Source of the DNA: Acestrorhynchus altus
Lineage: Eukaryota; Chordata; Actinopteri; Characiformes; Acestrorhynchidae
DNA length: 64,000 nucleotides
Reading direction: 5' to 3'
Assembly (NCBI GenBank): GCA_034509495.1
Contig: CM067507.1
Coordinates: forward strand, 28,010,892-28,074,891
Of this stretch, positions 1 to 12,453 are shown piece by piece (position 1 is the stretch's first letter; the number at the start of each line of letters is the position of its first letter). Below the pieces are notes generated by a model. It searched no databases and was not told the origin of the DNA. It saw nothing but the letters and a program-made list of their open reading frames with translations. Made by a program: the position numbers and the translations under genes.

Positions 1-642
1 CACTGCGCAACGTGTGTGTCTGTGAGTGTGAGTAATGACATGTAGTGACGCGCTGGTCTGAGGTACTGGATCAGTCTCAGAATTGACCTAAAATGGATTG
101 GTTTTCCAGTCAAATACGACTGATCCACATATGATACTGTTTCAGTCAAATTGTGGGGTTGAAGATACACATTCATGTACACGTACCAGTGTTATCGCTC
201 GCATTGCTATCACTCACGTTTGCTGACTCAGTGAGACAAACAAATGCTACTAACAGAGGTTGGAAACAGCATCCTGGACATGCTGTCAGACAGTGATGCC
301 ATTCAACCTCTTACGGCTACTGTGTAATCTGTTTTCAACTCATCAAACATTAGTACCCTAATCACATCCAACACTAGTGTAGCTCACAACAATAGAACTG
401 TTAAAAATCAGAAGGTAAACTGTCATGTATAGGAGAGTTGTTCAGCCCGTGGGCTGGGGACCACCAGTGGGCTGTGAAGCACTGTCTAGAGGTCTTCAGA
501 CCCATCCTCAGTCAGCTACAGTGGGCCAGGAATGGCACACATAAAGGCCTGTGTGAGAAAATTATTTACTTAAAGAAACAAAACCGAGAGATCAATCTTG
601 CTCACACTAAAAACAATATATACAGATAAATCCTTGTTATGA

Positions 643-787
643 AGTTCCTCTGCCTTGGAGTATTTAGAGGACTTCCTGCTTTAACACACCCATTGCAAGT
701 GTGAATAGCTGAATCAGGTACGGTGGGAGCAAGAAAAGTCCTAAAATATTCAGCCTCCAGGATCAGGATTGAAAAACACTGGTCTAG
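643..787. repeat. Fold-back MITE-like repeat, diverged copy
   Basis: The right end reads like the terminal arm shared by seven other loci in the window (a CTCCAGGATCAGGATTGAAAAACACTGG-type end followed by TCTAG), and the left end is a degraded inverted arm. The middle carries the family's 'TTTAACACACCC...GAATCAGGT' core. It is one of the more decayed members. Confidence 0.45.
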
Positions 788-844
788 CTTGGCTGACAGT
801 TGTCCACAAACAGGGTAAGCCATTCATGGTGAATGCTGGCTGCT

Positions 845-1205
845 TCAGAGTGCTTATCAAAGCATATTAATGAAAAGTTTACTGGAAGAGAACAATAGGG
901 TGGGAAAAGGTGCACGATCAACAGGGACAACCACAGCCTGGAAAAGATTGCCAAGTGATATCAAGAGCTTCACAAGGAGTGGACTGAAGCTGGTGTCAGT
1001 TCATGAAAAGCCATCATGCACAGATGCCTCCGAAAAGGGGCTGCAATTTCAGCAGAACCAGAGACAGTGTGAGACGCACCTTACCTGGGATGAGAAAAAA
1101 AAAAAAAGAACTGGACTACTGCTCAGGTCTTCAAAGTCCTCTTTTTGGATCAAAGTAAATTCAGCAATTCATCTGGAAGTCACGAGTCCCAGTTCAAGGT
1201 CCGAG
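845..1205 (+). mobile_element. Tc1/mariner transposase relic
   Basis: Read over several frames, this segment gives stretches typical of fish Tc1-like transposases: a 'LHKEWTEAGVS' block, a 'NQRQ...HLTWDEKKK' block and a degraded 'W..V.F.D.SKF' catalytic-region block. Frameshifts, stops and an A-run near 1,087 break the frame, so no functional protein is possible. A 156-codon open frame at 870-1,340 is an accidental composite across this relic and the adjoining fold-back repeat. Confidence 0.65.
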
Positions 1206-1207
1206 AG

Positions 1208-1376
1208 CAGTGGTAGGCAATCTTGGTCCTGGAGTCCCGCATTCCTGCACAGCTTTGTACATTTCTTGCTTAATACACCTGATTTAACTCACCTCTTGAT
1301 TGGCAGGTTTACTAGGTCTGTTAGAGCGGGGAAAGTGTGAAAGAAGCTGGCACTCCAGGTTCAGGATTGCCTACTT
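1208..1376. repeat. Fold-back MITE-like repeat
   Basis: The inverted ends are 'CAGTGGTAGGCAATCTTGG' and 'CAGGATTGCCTACTTT', with the sequence TCCTGGAGTCCC mirrored by GGCACTCCAGG. The internal part resembles the other copies at 21.9, 41.7, 48.8, 52.7 and 62.9 kb. It lies directly after the Tc1 relic. Confidence 0.6.
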
Positions 1377-1804
1377 TATCCTACTTTTACAGACTCCGAG
1401 GTGTGTGAAGTTCAGTGTGAAGCTTCCAGTGATGGTTTAGGGTTCCATGTCATTTGCTGGAGTTGGTCAACTTTGTTTAATCAAGTCAACACACTTCATG
1501 CTTCTATCTGCTGACAAGCTTAATGGAGATGCTGGTTTTCTTTTATCTGTACGATCTGTGACCTTGTGCCAGAAAAAGCACCTACTAATTCATAAACAAA
1601 GCACCTACTAAATTCATGAACCAAGAATTCAGCAAAAATGTGGAGCGAATGCAAATGTCACAGCTATGCTCATAGGCTGATTTCAGTCCACTACACCTCC
1701 AGAAGTTTCAACAATGAGCTCTGGCATCGTAGATTTACTCTTCTCCAACCTCACATCACATAATCATCACTTTCCATGTGGACGCTACACTGTACATTAT
1801 TGTA

Positions 1805-1861
<57 letters not shown>
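1805..1861. repeat. (CA)n microsatellite, ~28 units
   Basis: Perfect CA dinucleotide run following TGTACGTA. Confidence 0.97.
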
Positions 1862-1865
<4 letters not shown>

Positions 1866-2515
1866 TTGACTGAACAACACACCAGCCTCTCTGGTAAGGC
1901 CATAGCTAGTCCCACTCTCTTGAACTAAACAAGCTTCCCAATGTAAACAAGCCTAGTAAAAAGAGTCTGTGCAAAGAATACGTAAATAACAGAACCTGAT
2001 CGAATAGCAATGTTTATACGTCTGGCATCTAAAGTTTGTTATTTTGAATCTATCATAAAACCCTGTTCAAACACTTTTGAGTTTAAATAGGAGGGCTTCT
2101 CCTTAAGGAAGATAATTATTCATAACATGCTACAAGTAACCCATCATAGTTTTGCTGTACTTCAGCCCAAACTATATCCTAGAGGAAGAGTATTATAATG
2201 CACATTGGTGAGAATCCTCTGACTTAACACACACAGTTCAGTGATGGAAAAACAAAGTCATCCTCAGTAGGAATGTCCTGCTGAAGTGGATTCGGATTGG
2301 CATCAATCAAGGCATATTTTAATGGGTTGGGTATTGGCTATTCTAATCACACACAAAAAGATTTGAATGATCTGCAGTTTTTTAAAGGAACTGGGATCTG
2401 AAAGGTCAGGCAGGTCAGTCTGGAGATATTAAACCAATAAAACAGTCATTTTTAAAAAGTTGTTACTACACTACATAAATCCAGAATCCAGAAAGTCTCA
2501 TTATAAAAACCTTTA

Positions 2516-2870
2516 TTAAAAATGTAGGTGGCAGAGGTGAAGATGCTGAGTTTTTCGTTGGGAGTGACAAGGATGGACAAGATTAGAAATGAGCAGATCA
2601 GAGGGACAGTGAAGGTGGCGCAGTTTGGCAATAAAGACAGAGAGGCCAGGTTGAGATGGTTTGGACATGTGTTGAGGAGGAATAGTGGATATATTGGACA
2701 AAGAATGTTGAAGATGGAGCTACCGGGAAGAAGGAGAAGAGAAAGACCTCAGAGAAGGTTTATGAATGTAGTGAAGGTGGACATGGAGATGGTGGGTATA
2801 ACAGTAGAGGAGGCAGGGGACAGGGCAAGATGGAGGCAGATGATCCAGTGTGGCGACCCCTAAAGAAGAT
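2516..2870 (+). mobile_element. Non-LTR retrotransposon ORF2 C-terminal fragment
   Basis: An open frame of about 111 codons (2,528-2,863) encodes a tail typical of fish LINE reverse transcriptases: 'RLRWFGHVLRR', then a basic 'GRRRRERPQRRFM' block, then 'DRARWRQMIQCGDP' at the end. The DNA after the stop (GGCGACCCCTAAAGAAG) resembles the usual 3' end of such elements. Only the extreme C-terminus is left, which fits a 5'-truncated insertion. The clade (RTE-like or other) cannot be assigned by eye. Confidence 0.75.
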
Positions 2871-3478
2871 GAACTTGTCTAAATAGTTGGGCTGTATTAT
2901 TTATACAAACACAAAGATCAGATCAGTGTTGTTTGATATTCAGCATTAAGTGCCTCAAAATGGATCGAGGGGCAAAATAACTTGATCGGGACATCCGTAG
3001 TTCTCAGGGCAAAATGTCTGTCCAATTACTGTCAAAATTCACAGATGGTGTTTCCATGGGAACAACAGAACATGATCAAAAGCACGCTCTACATGAAACT
3101 ATATAGAACTACATTATAATTTAGCTTACTCACGAACATACGTCCAACATATCAGTCCTCAGAAATACTAAACATCATGATACAGATTTGATGTTATAAA
3201 AATGTCTGAATGATTATGTTCCACTCCACAATCTGACCTACTGTAAATGATGTTATTATAAAAAATGAATGACTTAACAGAGCACTGGTATCAGATATAA
3301 ATTCAGATAACGCAATTTGTGCATAGTGTGTGTGGTTGTGTGGAGGCAGGATCAGACGAAAGGAGTGAGAAAGAGAGTAGAATTGCAGTATGATTAAGCT
3401 CTTGCAGCCTGAATCACTTTCCTAGTGGAGCTCCACACAAAGAAACATCTACAGGGAAACCCAAATCATACCGGTTTG

Positions 3479-3935
<457 letters not shown>

Positions 3936-4738
3936 CTCCCCCATTGCACAATCCTCTCTGCATCTGCCTGCCAATCAAAAGAACCCACTCTACTCTACTG
4001 GGCAGTCTGGACCCAACAAACCCAGCCCCCATCTCACACACTCTTCACAATGTTACACACGCACACACAAATACACCGCCTCCAGCTATACACAGCAATG
4101 TTTCCAAATAAGCCGTTAGTGATCTGATGAAACTGTCGTTGCCTCTGTCCAATTCATTTATTCACATGACAGGAAATAATGTGAATGCAAAAAAACACAC
4201 GCTCTGTCGACTTTCTCTGCCAGCTTTTGTATCTGTACCAGAGTCTGACATGCTTCTGAAAGCAACCAGAAGCAGCGATTTATTTGACCTTGTGTTTACT
4301 CCGCTTCTTAAGACGTATGAATACTAGAAACACACTAACTTGACGTCCACTGAAAGGCTTTTACTGGGTAGTTAATTTAATTCACTACAACTAAAGGGAC
4401 TACACCACAAATAAACTGCTATTTCAGTCAGTTCATCCTACTGAAGGAAGCCTTACTTCAGGGGGGAAAAATGAAATTCTGCTTGCCACTATACGAGAGA
4501 AGCAGATATTCAATATGTCTGTGACACAGTTCATTTGTCATGGTCATGGTTATTGATATCTAGGTTGCAATCAAAAATGCTGTTTTTCCACAGGCCAATA
4601 CAGATTAAAGCTCATGATGCAGAGGGGCAAAGCTCACATAAATGGCACAAAGTGTTATTGTAATGCAGGCAAATCTGCTGAGAACTCACATGGCCCTGGG
4701 ACAACATGTCACGAAAGGCCAGCGCGAGCAAGCAATAG

Positions 4739-4764
4739 TGAGAAAGAGAGAAAGAGTGAGAGAA

Positions 4765-4810
<46 letters not shown>
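4739..4810. repeat. (GA)n-rich purine tract
   Basis: Imperfect GAAA/GA repeats grading into a perfect GA run. Confidence 0.9.
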
Positions 4811-4812
<2 letters not shown>

Positions 4813-6674
4813 GTAAAGGTGCTACAGAATGTATTTATTGAGCTATTCTTTTAAATACAAATTTGTGATTAGTTTACAAGTTTATAAGTCTGTTTTTTTG
4901 TTCCTCAGAATGAAACACTGGTTTTCCTGTGTGGTGGAGCTCTGCTGGTTTACATCAATGGGATGCTTCCCTGGCAGTTCCTTTGCTTCTCCCAGCTATC
5001 TTTTGCTTTATGCCCACTTGCTTCCCCCCTTTAGTGTCCTGGCCTTCAACTGACACTTTTCAAAACAGTGCCATCTCAAAAGCCACGATCATAATGCCTG
5101 GGTCATGTAGCAACTCCTTTTTTAATACCTTCTGCTAGTAGGCTGGATATATATACACACAAAGGGCCAAGACCATTAGGAAACAGTTTTGAGGTTTTGG
5201 AATTGGCCCGTTTTATAGTTCACGTTTAAAAATACCCTTTATGACTTCTGCTTGGCTGCTACTCTTCTGAGACAGTTGTACACTAGATGTTGGAACACTG
5301 CTGTGAGGATCTGATTGCATCCAGCCAAATGAGCAACCACAGCTACTGATGGTTAGAAAAGATCACACCAGAGAGAACAGTTCCACCTCTGTCTGGTGCT
5401 ACGGGGCATTATAACTCTGTAGCTGACAGAGTATAGTGACCTTAGACTTGCTGGAAGATATGACTAAAAATCTCATATTTTGATATGCTTAAGGAAAAAG
5501 GTGATATACGATATGACGAAAACCTAACAAAGTATAATATTATGAGTATCAGTATTTAATTGTAGCACCAGAAACACAGCATGCAGTATAAAGTAACCTT
5601 TAATTGTGAAGTTTCTGTGGCATCATTCAAACAAGACTGTACTCTGTAAAGCGTCATCTCTCTGAAAACCAAACCATTTCCACACAAACAACCCACTCAC
5701 ATTCTTTTTTTGGTATTGGATTATATACACTGGCATAATGTGATATTACCTAATGGTCATTTTTTATTTTATATACATATATCTTGATATATTGATATTT
5801 ACAGTATATTGTTCATCCCTACTTTTACTAGGCATTCTTAATTATGGAGAGTACACAACCTCAGTGCGCAAAGATAAACACTGACTGCCCCTTACATTCA
5901 CCAGTTAGAAGGGTGGTCTGAATACATTTAACCAAACACATTTAATCAAAGTGTTTTGAAGAGAAAGGTGAACTCCTACAAAACAGACATAAGAAATGTG
6001 TATCTTTAGTCTGGAGCAGGAGTTTGCCTAAGTAACTTTCAGGATGGCTAAGACAGTTTTAATTCTCACCTATTCCATGTGATGTGAATAGGCTGAAGTA
6101 TTTAATCAGTTGCATTCTCACTAGAAGAGAAAGTCAGCAGGATACCTCTCTTGAGCTTTGTTATGTGACATACCATCCTGATGAGTACTTTGCATTCTCC
6201 AATGAACACACACTGCCACTTCACTGGTGTGCAAACAGTAATGCGGAGAACAGGCTGGTCATACTGTAAACTGGAGACTGTTGGGCAAGAATATGACTAA
6301 ATTGAGAAAAGCAAGGAAAGGAAATTATGTTTAAGAGTTTAATAATTGTGGTGTTGACCCAAGTTTAACTATGTATGACTATATATACGTAGTTATGTAC
6401 AGCTGTCATGAACATCATGGCAATATTGGGTTTCCAAGTTGAATTAGTTTTCTGGGGAAACATGTGTAACACATATTTTAATAGAACCAAAAACAAGAAT
6501 TTAATGCTCAAGTTCAAGGTCCTGAAGTCAGTTTCTTACATTAATCCCTGTATTCTGTTCATGACTGACTCCAGTGGGTTGCTCCTCTGTGCCCACATAA
6601 AAAGATCTGTTTCACCCTACAGATTGGATTGACAAACTTTAAAGTTTAAACCATTTATCAGTTAGCAAAAATGG

Positions 6675-6790
6675 CTTCAATTTGCCAGGGAGCAGAGAGA
6701 TTGCACTCTGGAGCAATGGAAGAAGGTCATGTGAGTCCAGATTCACCCTGTTCCAGAGTGATGGGCTTTTATATGACCTTCTGTTTGGAG
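6675..6790 (+). mobile_element. Tc1-like transposase fragment
   Basis: The DNA reads as a deleted version of the Tc1 catalytic-region motif: 'LEQWKK' followed, after a small deletion and a frame change, by 'ESRFTLFQSDG'. Only about 35 codons are recognisable. Confidence 0.55.
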
Positions 6791-6946
6791 GTCAGACTCA
6801 GCCGATGGCTGATAGGTGCTGCAGAATTTTAGGGCAGATATCTAGAAGTTTTCAGATTTATTTACATTCTAAAATTTCACGATAACAAGTGGATGCATAA
6901 CGTTTCTGAACTTTTGTAGATTTATTGAGCACTGTCTTCATCCATC

Positions 6947-6994
6947 TTTATAAATAAAAGCCAATTAAACTGAAAAAAAAAAAAAAAAAAAGTC
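6947..6994 (+). repeat. Poly(A) tail preceded by AATAAA
   Basis: An AATAAA signal near 6,953 is followed about 20 bases later by a run of about 19 A. This is the arrangement left by reverse-transcribed RNA. No clear parent gene and no target-site duplication were found, so a chance A-run cannot be excluded. Confidence 0.4.
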
Positions 6995-7318
6995 CACAAG
7001 TTTTAGTGCACTTGCATCAAAAATCTTTTAGTCTCACTCTAACCATCTTTCACTGAAAGTTCTCAGTCATGTCATGCAGGAAACACAACTTGTCATCATA
7101 AAGCTCACCAGTCCATTTCAGATATTGAACCCGAGTTTCCCTGGTGTTGGCTCTGTGAAATTCTGCCATACTGAATTTGATTTTTGTTCAGCCTTTAGAC
7201 AGCAATTACTAAAAAGAGAAAAAAAAACATTCATGCTTAACATTTTAGTCTGTATTCACATGAAAACAATAACACTAATATAGTTTTGAACCAAAGCCAT
7301 TCAATAATGTGTTGTTTT

Positions 7319-7545
7319 TAACATCCATTCATTTTCTGAACCGCTTATTCCTGAATAGGGTCACGGGGTGAGCCGGTGCCCAGCCGGCAACTCTGAGCGC
7401 AAGGGCAGGAAACAACCCTAGACAGGGCACTAGTCCATCATAGGGCTCACACACACACACACACTCTAAGGGTCACTTTAGAGTCACCAATTCACCTACC
7501 ACACATTGGACAGTGGGGGAAACCGGAGGACGTGCAAACTCTATA
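7319..7545 (+). repeat. Dispersed repeat family A, copy 1
   Basis: Starts with 'CCATTCATTTTCTGAACCGC', runs through 'GGGTCACGGGGTGAGCCGG' and a short CA tract, and ends with the 'GGACAGTGGGGGAAACCGGAGGA' block. It shares the block order (CA tract, 'AATTCACCTACC', 'AAACCGGAGGA') with copies at 11.6 and 25.1 kb. It is a widespread type of fish interspersed repeat with no coding capacity. Confidence 0.65.
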
Positions 7546-7877
7546 AAATAAATAAAAAAATAAATGAAATAACTCTGTCATGTTGCACAGCCTTCTATGC
7601 AAGGACAGTGCTAAACCCTGTGATTTCTGACATTCTTGGCGGTGAACGTTAGACAGGATTAATGAGGATAATAACGTGTGATGTGAATATACAGTTATTG
7701 GTCAGAACATGTCACTTAATTAGGCAAATGTCCATTTTTATTCGCATTACACGGTTGATGGAAACACACACAGATGCGCATATTCTTGAGTTGAATTTTC
7801 ATTAATGCAAATACGTTGGATGGAAACCTAGTTATTGCTTCCAAACAAATGTACAACGTTCTGTGCTGCTCCAGGGA

Positions 7878-8130
7878 AGTGCAGTGCTGTCTGTGAGCTT
7901 GGAACTGTCTGTGAGTGCCTAGCTTCTGTCTGTGAGTAGCTTCCTGCTGTCTGTGAACGCCTTACTCCTGTCTGTGAACGCCTTAATCCTGTCTGTGAAC
8001 GCCTTACTTCTGTCTGTGAACGCCTTACTCCTGTCTATGAGGGCCTCGCGGCTGTGTGTGAGCGCCTCACTTCTGTCTGAGAGTTTAATACTGTCTGTGA
8101 GCGGCTTGCTGCTGTCTGTGAACGCCTCAT
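7878..8130. repeat. Minisatellite, ~21-bp unit
   Basis: About 12 imperfect copies of a unit close to CTGTCTGTGAACGCCTTACTC. Because the unit is a multiple of three, it leaves open frames on both strands (a repeated Leu-Ser-Val-Asn-Ala-type peptide and a repeated Thr-Asp-Arg-Ser-Lys-type peptide); neither has signs of being a gene. Confidence 0.9.
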
Positions 8131-8559
8131 AGTTTACTAGTAACATATAGTAACTATATGGCGTTTGAACCTTACCATAAACTCCCAGGACTGTTGTTGC
8201 TGTTGTCTTCCAAAGGTTTTGCTTTGGGGTCCTTCATATGCAGCAGAAGCACGTTCCACTGCACCAGTAACACAGGGCTGTACACAGACATGTCTGACTT
8301 TAAATTGGAGCTACTAAACATGGATATCAGCCAATGCCAAATTATTAAAAAATGGCAAATATCAGCCCAATGTATCAGTCAACCTCTAGATCGGCACATC
8401 TGGGTATGAAGACAGAAGTGAAGCACTCATCATGCCTGGGCCCTATTGTACAAGCCTGTGGGGGCAGTGTGATGACCTAGGGTTGCTGCAGTTGGTCAGG
8501 TCTAGGTTCAGCAATGTTATGTGCCCTAAGAATGAGGTCAGCTGACTACCTGAATATAC

Positions 8560-8790
8560 TGAACTACCAGGTTATTACATCAATGGATTTTTTCCTTCCC
8601 TGATGGCACAGGCATATTCCAAGATGACAATGGCAGAATTCATTGGGCTCAAGCTGTGAAAGAGTGGTTCAGGGAGCATGAGACATCATTTTCACACATG
8701 GTTCAGCCACCACAGAGTTCAGACCTGAACCTTATTGAGAATCGTTGGACAAGGCTTTGTGCAGTGGTCCAAATCTCCCATCATCAATAC
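8560..8790 (+). mobile_element. Tc1-like transposase C-terminal relic
   Basis: Conceptual reading gives 'DDNGRIHWAQAVKEWF' and then 'QSSDLNLIENRW', matching the second and third catalytic blocks of Tc1 transposases (QDDN... and SPDLNPIE.LW). It is broken by frameshifts after about 70 codons. No terminal inverted repeats were recognised. Confidence 0.7.
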
Positions 8791-8973
8791 AAGATCTTGG
8801 GGGAAAATTATTGCAACTCTGGAAATAAATAAATGCTGTGACATCAAAGACGTGTGTGGAAATGATGCCACAGTGAATATGTGCCTTAATTAAAGCTAAA
8901 TGTCGTCCAACAAAACACTACACTTACTTTCATTTGGCCATGCAGAGTATGACTAGATGATGTACAGATTTAA

Positions 8974-9023
8974 ATAAATAAATAGATAGATAGATAGATA
9001 AATAAAAAATAAATAAATAAATA
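8974..9023. repeat. AT-rich simple repeat (AAAT/GATA)n
   Basis: Tandem AAATAAATAGATAGATAGAT-type tetranucleotides followed by AAATAAAT repeats. Confidence 0.85.
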
Positions 9024-9184
9024 ACCAGTGTGGTACTAGTAACTTTATAAATAATTAATAAAGGTATTCTTTGTATAGGTAGCAAGTGTAAAATGTTAAA
9101 GCTTCTATTACACCAGTGATTTAAATAATCAAATATGTGATTGGTAATTATTTGATACTTCCTGATACTTTTGTGATGTAATTA

Positions 9185-9440
9185 TGAGAAAACGTTTGTT
9201 AGTGGAAATTTTTGACTTGCGGTCCCAGGAAAACCTGTGGCTCATGTGGGTTTCACTGGGCTGAAATCTGGGCTACGTGGGTTCTGGGTGGACACAGGCT
9301 CCGAGGGAGGTGGTACATGGTTTGTTACTGGAAGCCAGTTGAGCTACCCATACAGGCCCCAAGTGAACATAGTATCTGGGATGCCTGTCCAGCATCGATG
9401 CAGAGGCCGAGTCGACAAAGCAATGCTTAACACTCATTGT
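9185..9440. repeat. Possible dispersed repeat, unclassified
   Basis: A GC-richer island within AT-rich DNA. It has two overlapping open frames of 72 and 78 codons but no recognisable motif. Its base composition differs from its surroundings, which suggests an old insertion. I do not recognise it. Confidence 0.3.
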
Positions 9441-10794
9441 AAGAGATTATGTGGAGACTACGAATGCTTTTAGGAAACACTCTTCAAACTGGTGTTCTTG
9501 AAGATGTTCATGAACTGGCAAAATTGATGGGAAATTATTGGGAAACACCTAATAAAACCCAATAATGTGTTACAGAGTTACTTTGAGTTTATATGTGTGA
9601 GATCTATTGCAAGATGCTGGATGTGGTGATGTTTTTTTGGGCTAATGAGACAGGTGGCAGTCCTGCTATTGGACTGTGAGAGCAATGTGAACAGAGTTTC
9701 TCAGTGTGTATTTTAAGATGTATTCTCAGTGTAGTTATGCAAAATTAGGACAGTCTATTCAGTGTTCAGTCAGTCAGTCACTACTTTAATCTGCTTAACT
9801 TGCCTTTTCATCCCCCCCACAACCCACCCACACACACTTACTGAAAACACACACTTACTTTCTTAGCACTAATCTAACAAAAATAATTAAAATGCGCATT
9901 AAAATGACCTTTTGTGGCAACTGAGGTATTAGAGGGTCTTCTACATGTACTTGGCTTAAACATGAACAAACATGGACACACACACACACATACACACACA
10001 CACACACTGACTGAAAAAGTGAGTTGGCAGGGCAGGGCTAAGGCAGAGGTCAACTTAGTCCCATAGTGCTCCTTTAAGCTGAACCATTATGTAACAAATC
10101 AGCTCATGACATGGCTGAAGGAAAAAAATGCATCATACTGCACAAGTACAGGAGAGAACAGCAGCTCACACAGCTACAGTGAAAACAGAGTAAATACCTC
10201 CACAGTTCGACTGGACCTTGTCCTCCCCTGAGACTTTGCTCATATTCAAACAATTCTGCTCATTCACATCAGGCAGAAACCACAACAAGAGCCTGGGACC
10301 TGCTGATGCTCATCAACACATTTCATACATTCATTAACCTTTAACGCTGATAGTCAATAGCTACACACACTCTCTGCGTGAGTGTCGTCTCAGAAGCACA
10401 CAACAGTGGCGGGAGAATAAAAATGAATAACAGAGCGAAAGCTCAGTGGATTCACTGTAGTCTCTTTCCTACTGTACAATGACACTAAATCACACAGTTC
10501 ACTGCACTACTCCACTACTGAGGAGAGAAACCCTCACCTTCGTCACAGTCAACCATAAGCAGATCTGCAACCGTTAATCAAATCTAAAAACCTAGTGGAA
10601 GAGGGTGGGCTGGTGGGTTTGGGGAGGAGGTCAAGAGAGTGAAAGAAGAATAATCTAATCATATTTTACAATATGAGCATGAATGGAGATCAGATTAGGA
10701 GAAATAAATGAAGAGTCCAGTCATGCAACCAAACTGGATCTGGCAGCAGCACCAGAGCTTCCAACTGATCTCTTCACCATTTACCAGAACAGAG

Positions 10795-10795
<1 letters not shown>

Positions 10796-10879
<84 letters not shown>
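10796..10879. repeat. (CA)n microsatellite, ~42 units
   Basis: Perfect CA run. Confidence 0.97.
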
Positions 10880-10880
<1 letters not shown>

Positions 10881-11636
10881 GGTGGTAAAGGATATGCAGC
10901 TTGTTAAACATTATTGCAATACTGATAGCGCAATGGGCTTCAATATGCAAATGAGTCCTCTAATTAATCACTCATTTAATTGTGCTATGAGCATACAGAC
11001 ATCCTGTGGGTGTGCTGATGAATCAATGCTTTCAAATTACCCACTAAATACAGTATATGAACAAACGTAGTTGGACACCTGCTCAATTATGGTTTCTTCC
11101 AAAATCAAGAGTATTAAAAAAAACTGCACCACAGCTCAATGCTGGGGGGCTTCATACTTTATATACACACACACACACACACACACAGTAAACATATAGT
11201 GTGTTCCAGAAATGAATTAAGCCATGAACTAGCCCTGGACTACACTGTACTCTGAACAGATATTCTCCAAAGGAGACCCTAATCCAGGACTAGCCTTAAT
11301 TCCAGTCCAGGAAGCCAGCCACAAAACCCTGCACCTAGGACACCCATTTCTGTGAGGTCAAGCAGACTTTATGGCTTAACTGCACATCTAAATAACACTA
11401 GGAAAAATAGTCAGCCATCCCTAACCCTAGGAATATCACATTCACTGCAGACACAGAAAGAAACAATTACTGCACCATTACGGAAACTGCAGGCCAATGC
11501 CAACATCCATTTTTGTTGTTCTTTTGAAAACATACAGTATAAAAAAACGAATATTTTAATTCTCCATTATTGTATTATTTATAGGGTTATATAGTCTTAG
11601 TCTAAACTTTAGTCTATAATTTCTGCTTTTGTCTAT

Positions 11637-11865
11637 TGCAGGGTACCACAGATACACGCTCATTCACACTCGCACCTTGGTGGCAATTTAGCATGGTGAA
11701 TTCACCTACCGTGTGCATTTTTGGGAGGAAACCAGATTACCCAGAGGAAACCCGCACGGACATGGGGAGAATGCACCAAACAGCAAGGACGGAACCAACA
11801 ACCCCAGGGCCGTGGAGCTGTGTGACACGCACTACCTACGGCACCACCGTGCTGCCCTGACATAA
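11637..11865 (+). repeat. Dispersed repeat family A, copy 2
   Basis: Contains 'GCAGGGTACCACAGATACAC', 'TTTAGCATGGTGAATTCACC', 'TTTTTGGGAGGAAACC', 'CATGGGGAGAATGCACC' and ends 'GGCACCACCGTGCTGCCCTG'. It is the same element and orientation as the block at 25.03-25.29 kb, and it extends the tail missing from the 7.3 kb copy. Confidence 0.7.
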
Positions 11866-12375
11866 GCATACACCAGACAAATGCTCACAATACATAATAA
11901 CATCATGATTATATCAAATGTCCTGACGTGAGAAGTTGGAAAGGAAAAAAAAGGCGTAAACATTTCCAGTCAACATTTCACACACATTGTGCTGCATTAA
12001 TCCAATAAGCAGCATGAATTATGCTGTAAATAATGAAACATAATCAGGGCTCTTTATGTAACAACCATTCAGAACATATGCTCAGAAAAGCTTATTGTGA
12101 TGCAATTTATCACAATAATAATTAATATTTTGATAATACCCAGACCCATATTCAATTCTAACATTTATAATGTTATAAACCAGTTTAATGTTCTTTTATT
12201 TTACTGGGATTTCTTAACAACAGTCTGGAACTGTAAAGAATTTTGAATTATGGATCTAGAAAGGATCTAGAAAGACAGCATTTTCTGTACAATAAACAAA
12301 TGAATGATCAGTTTGAAACATCAGCCGGAACCTCTGTCTGATACCTACCATTTTTAAGCAATTAAAATGTGGTGC

Positions 12376-12376
<1 letters not shown>

Positions 12377-12452
<76 letters not shown>
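12377..12452. repeat. (CA)n microsatellite, ~37 units
   Basis: Perfect CA run ending in CAGGCAGAG. Confidence 0.97.

Positions 12453-12453
<1 letters not shown>

Noticed and set aside
870..1340. 156-codon open frame
   Set aside because: It runs across a frame-shifted Tc1 relic and a fold-back repeat; no single frame matches a protein along its length.
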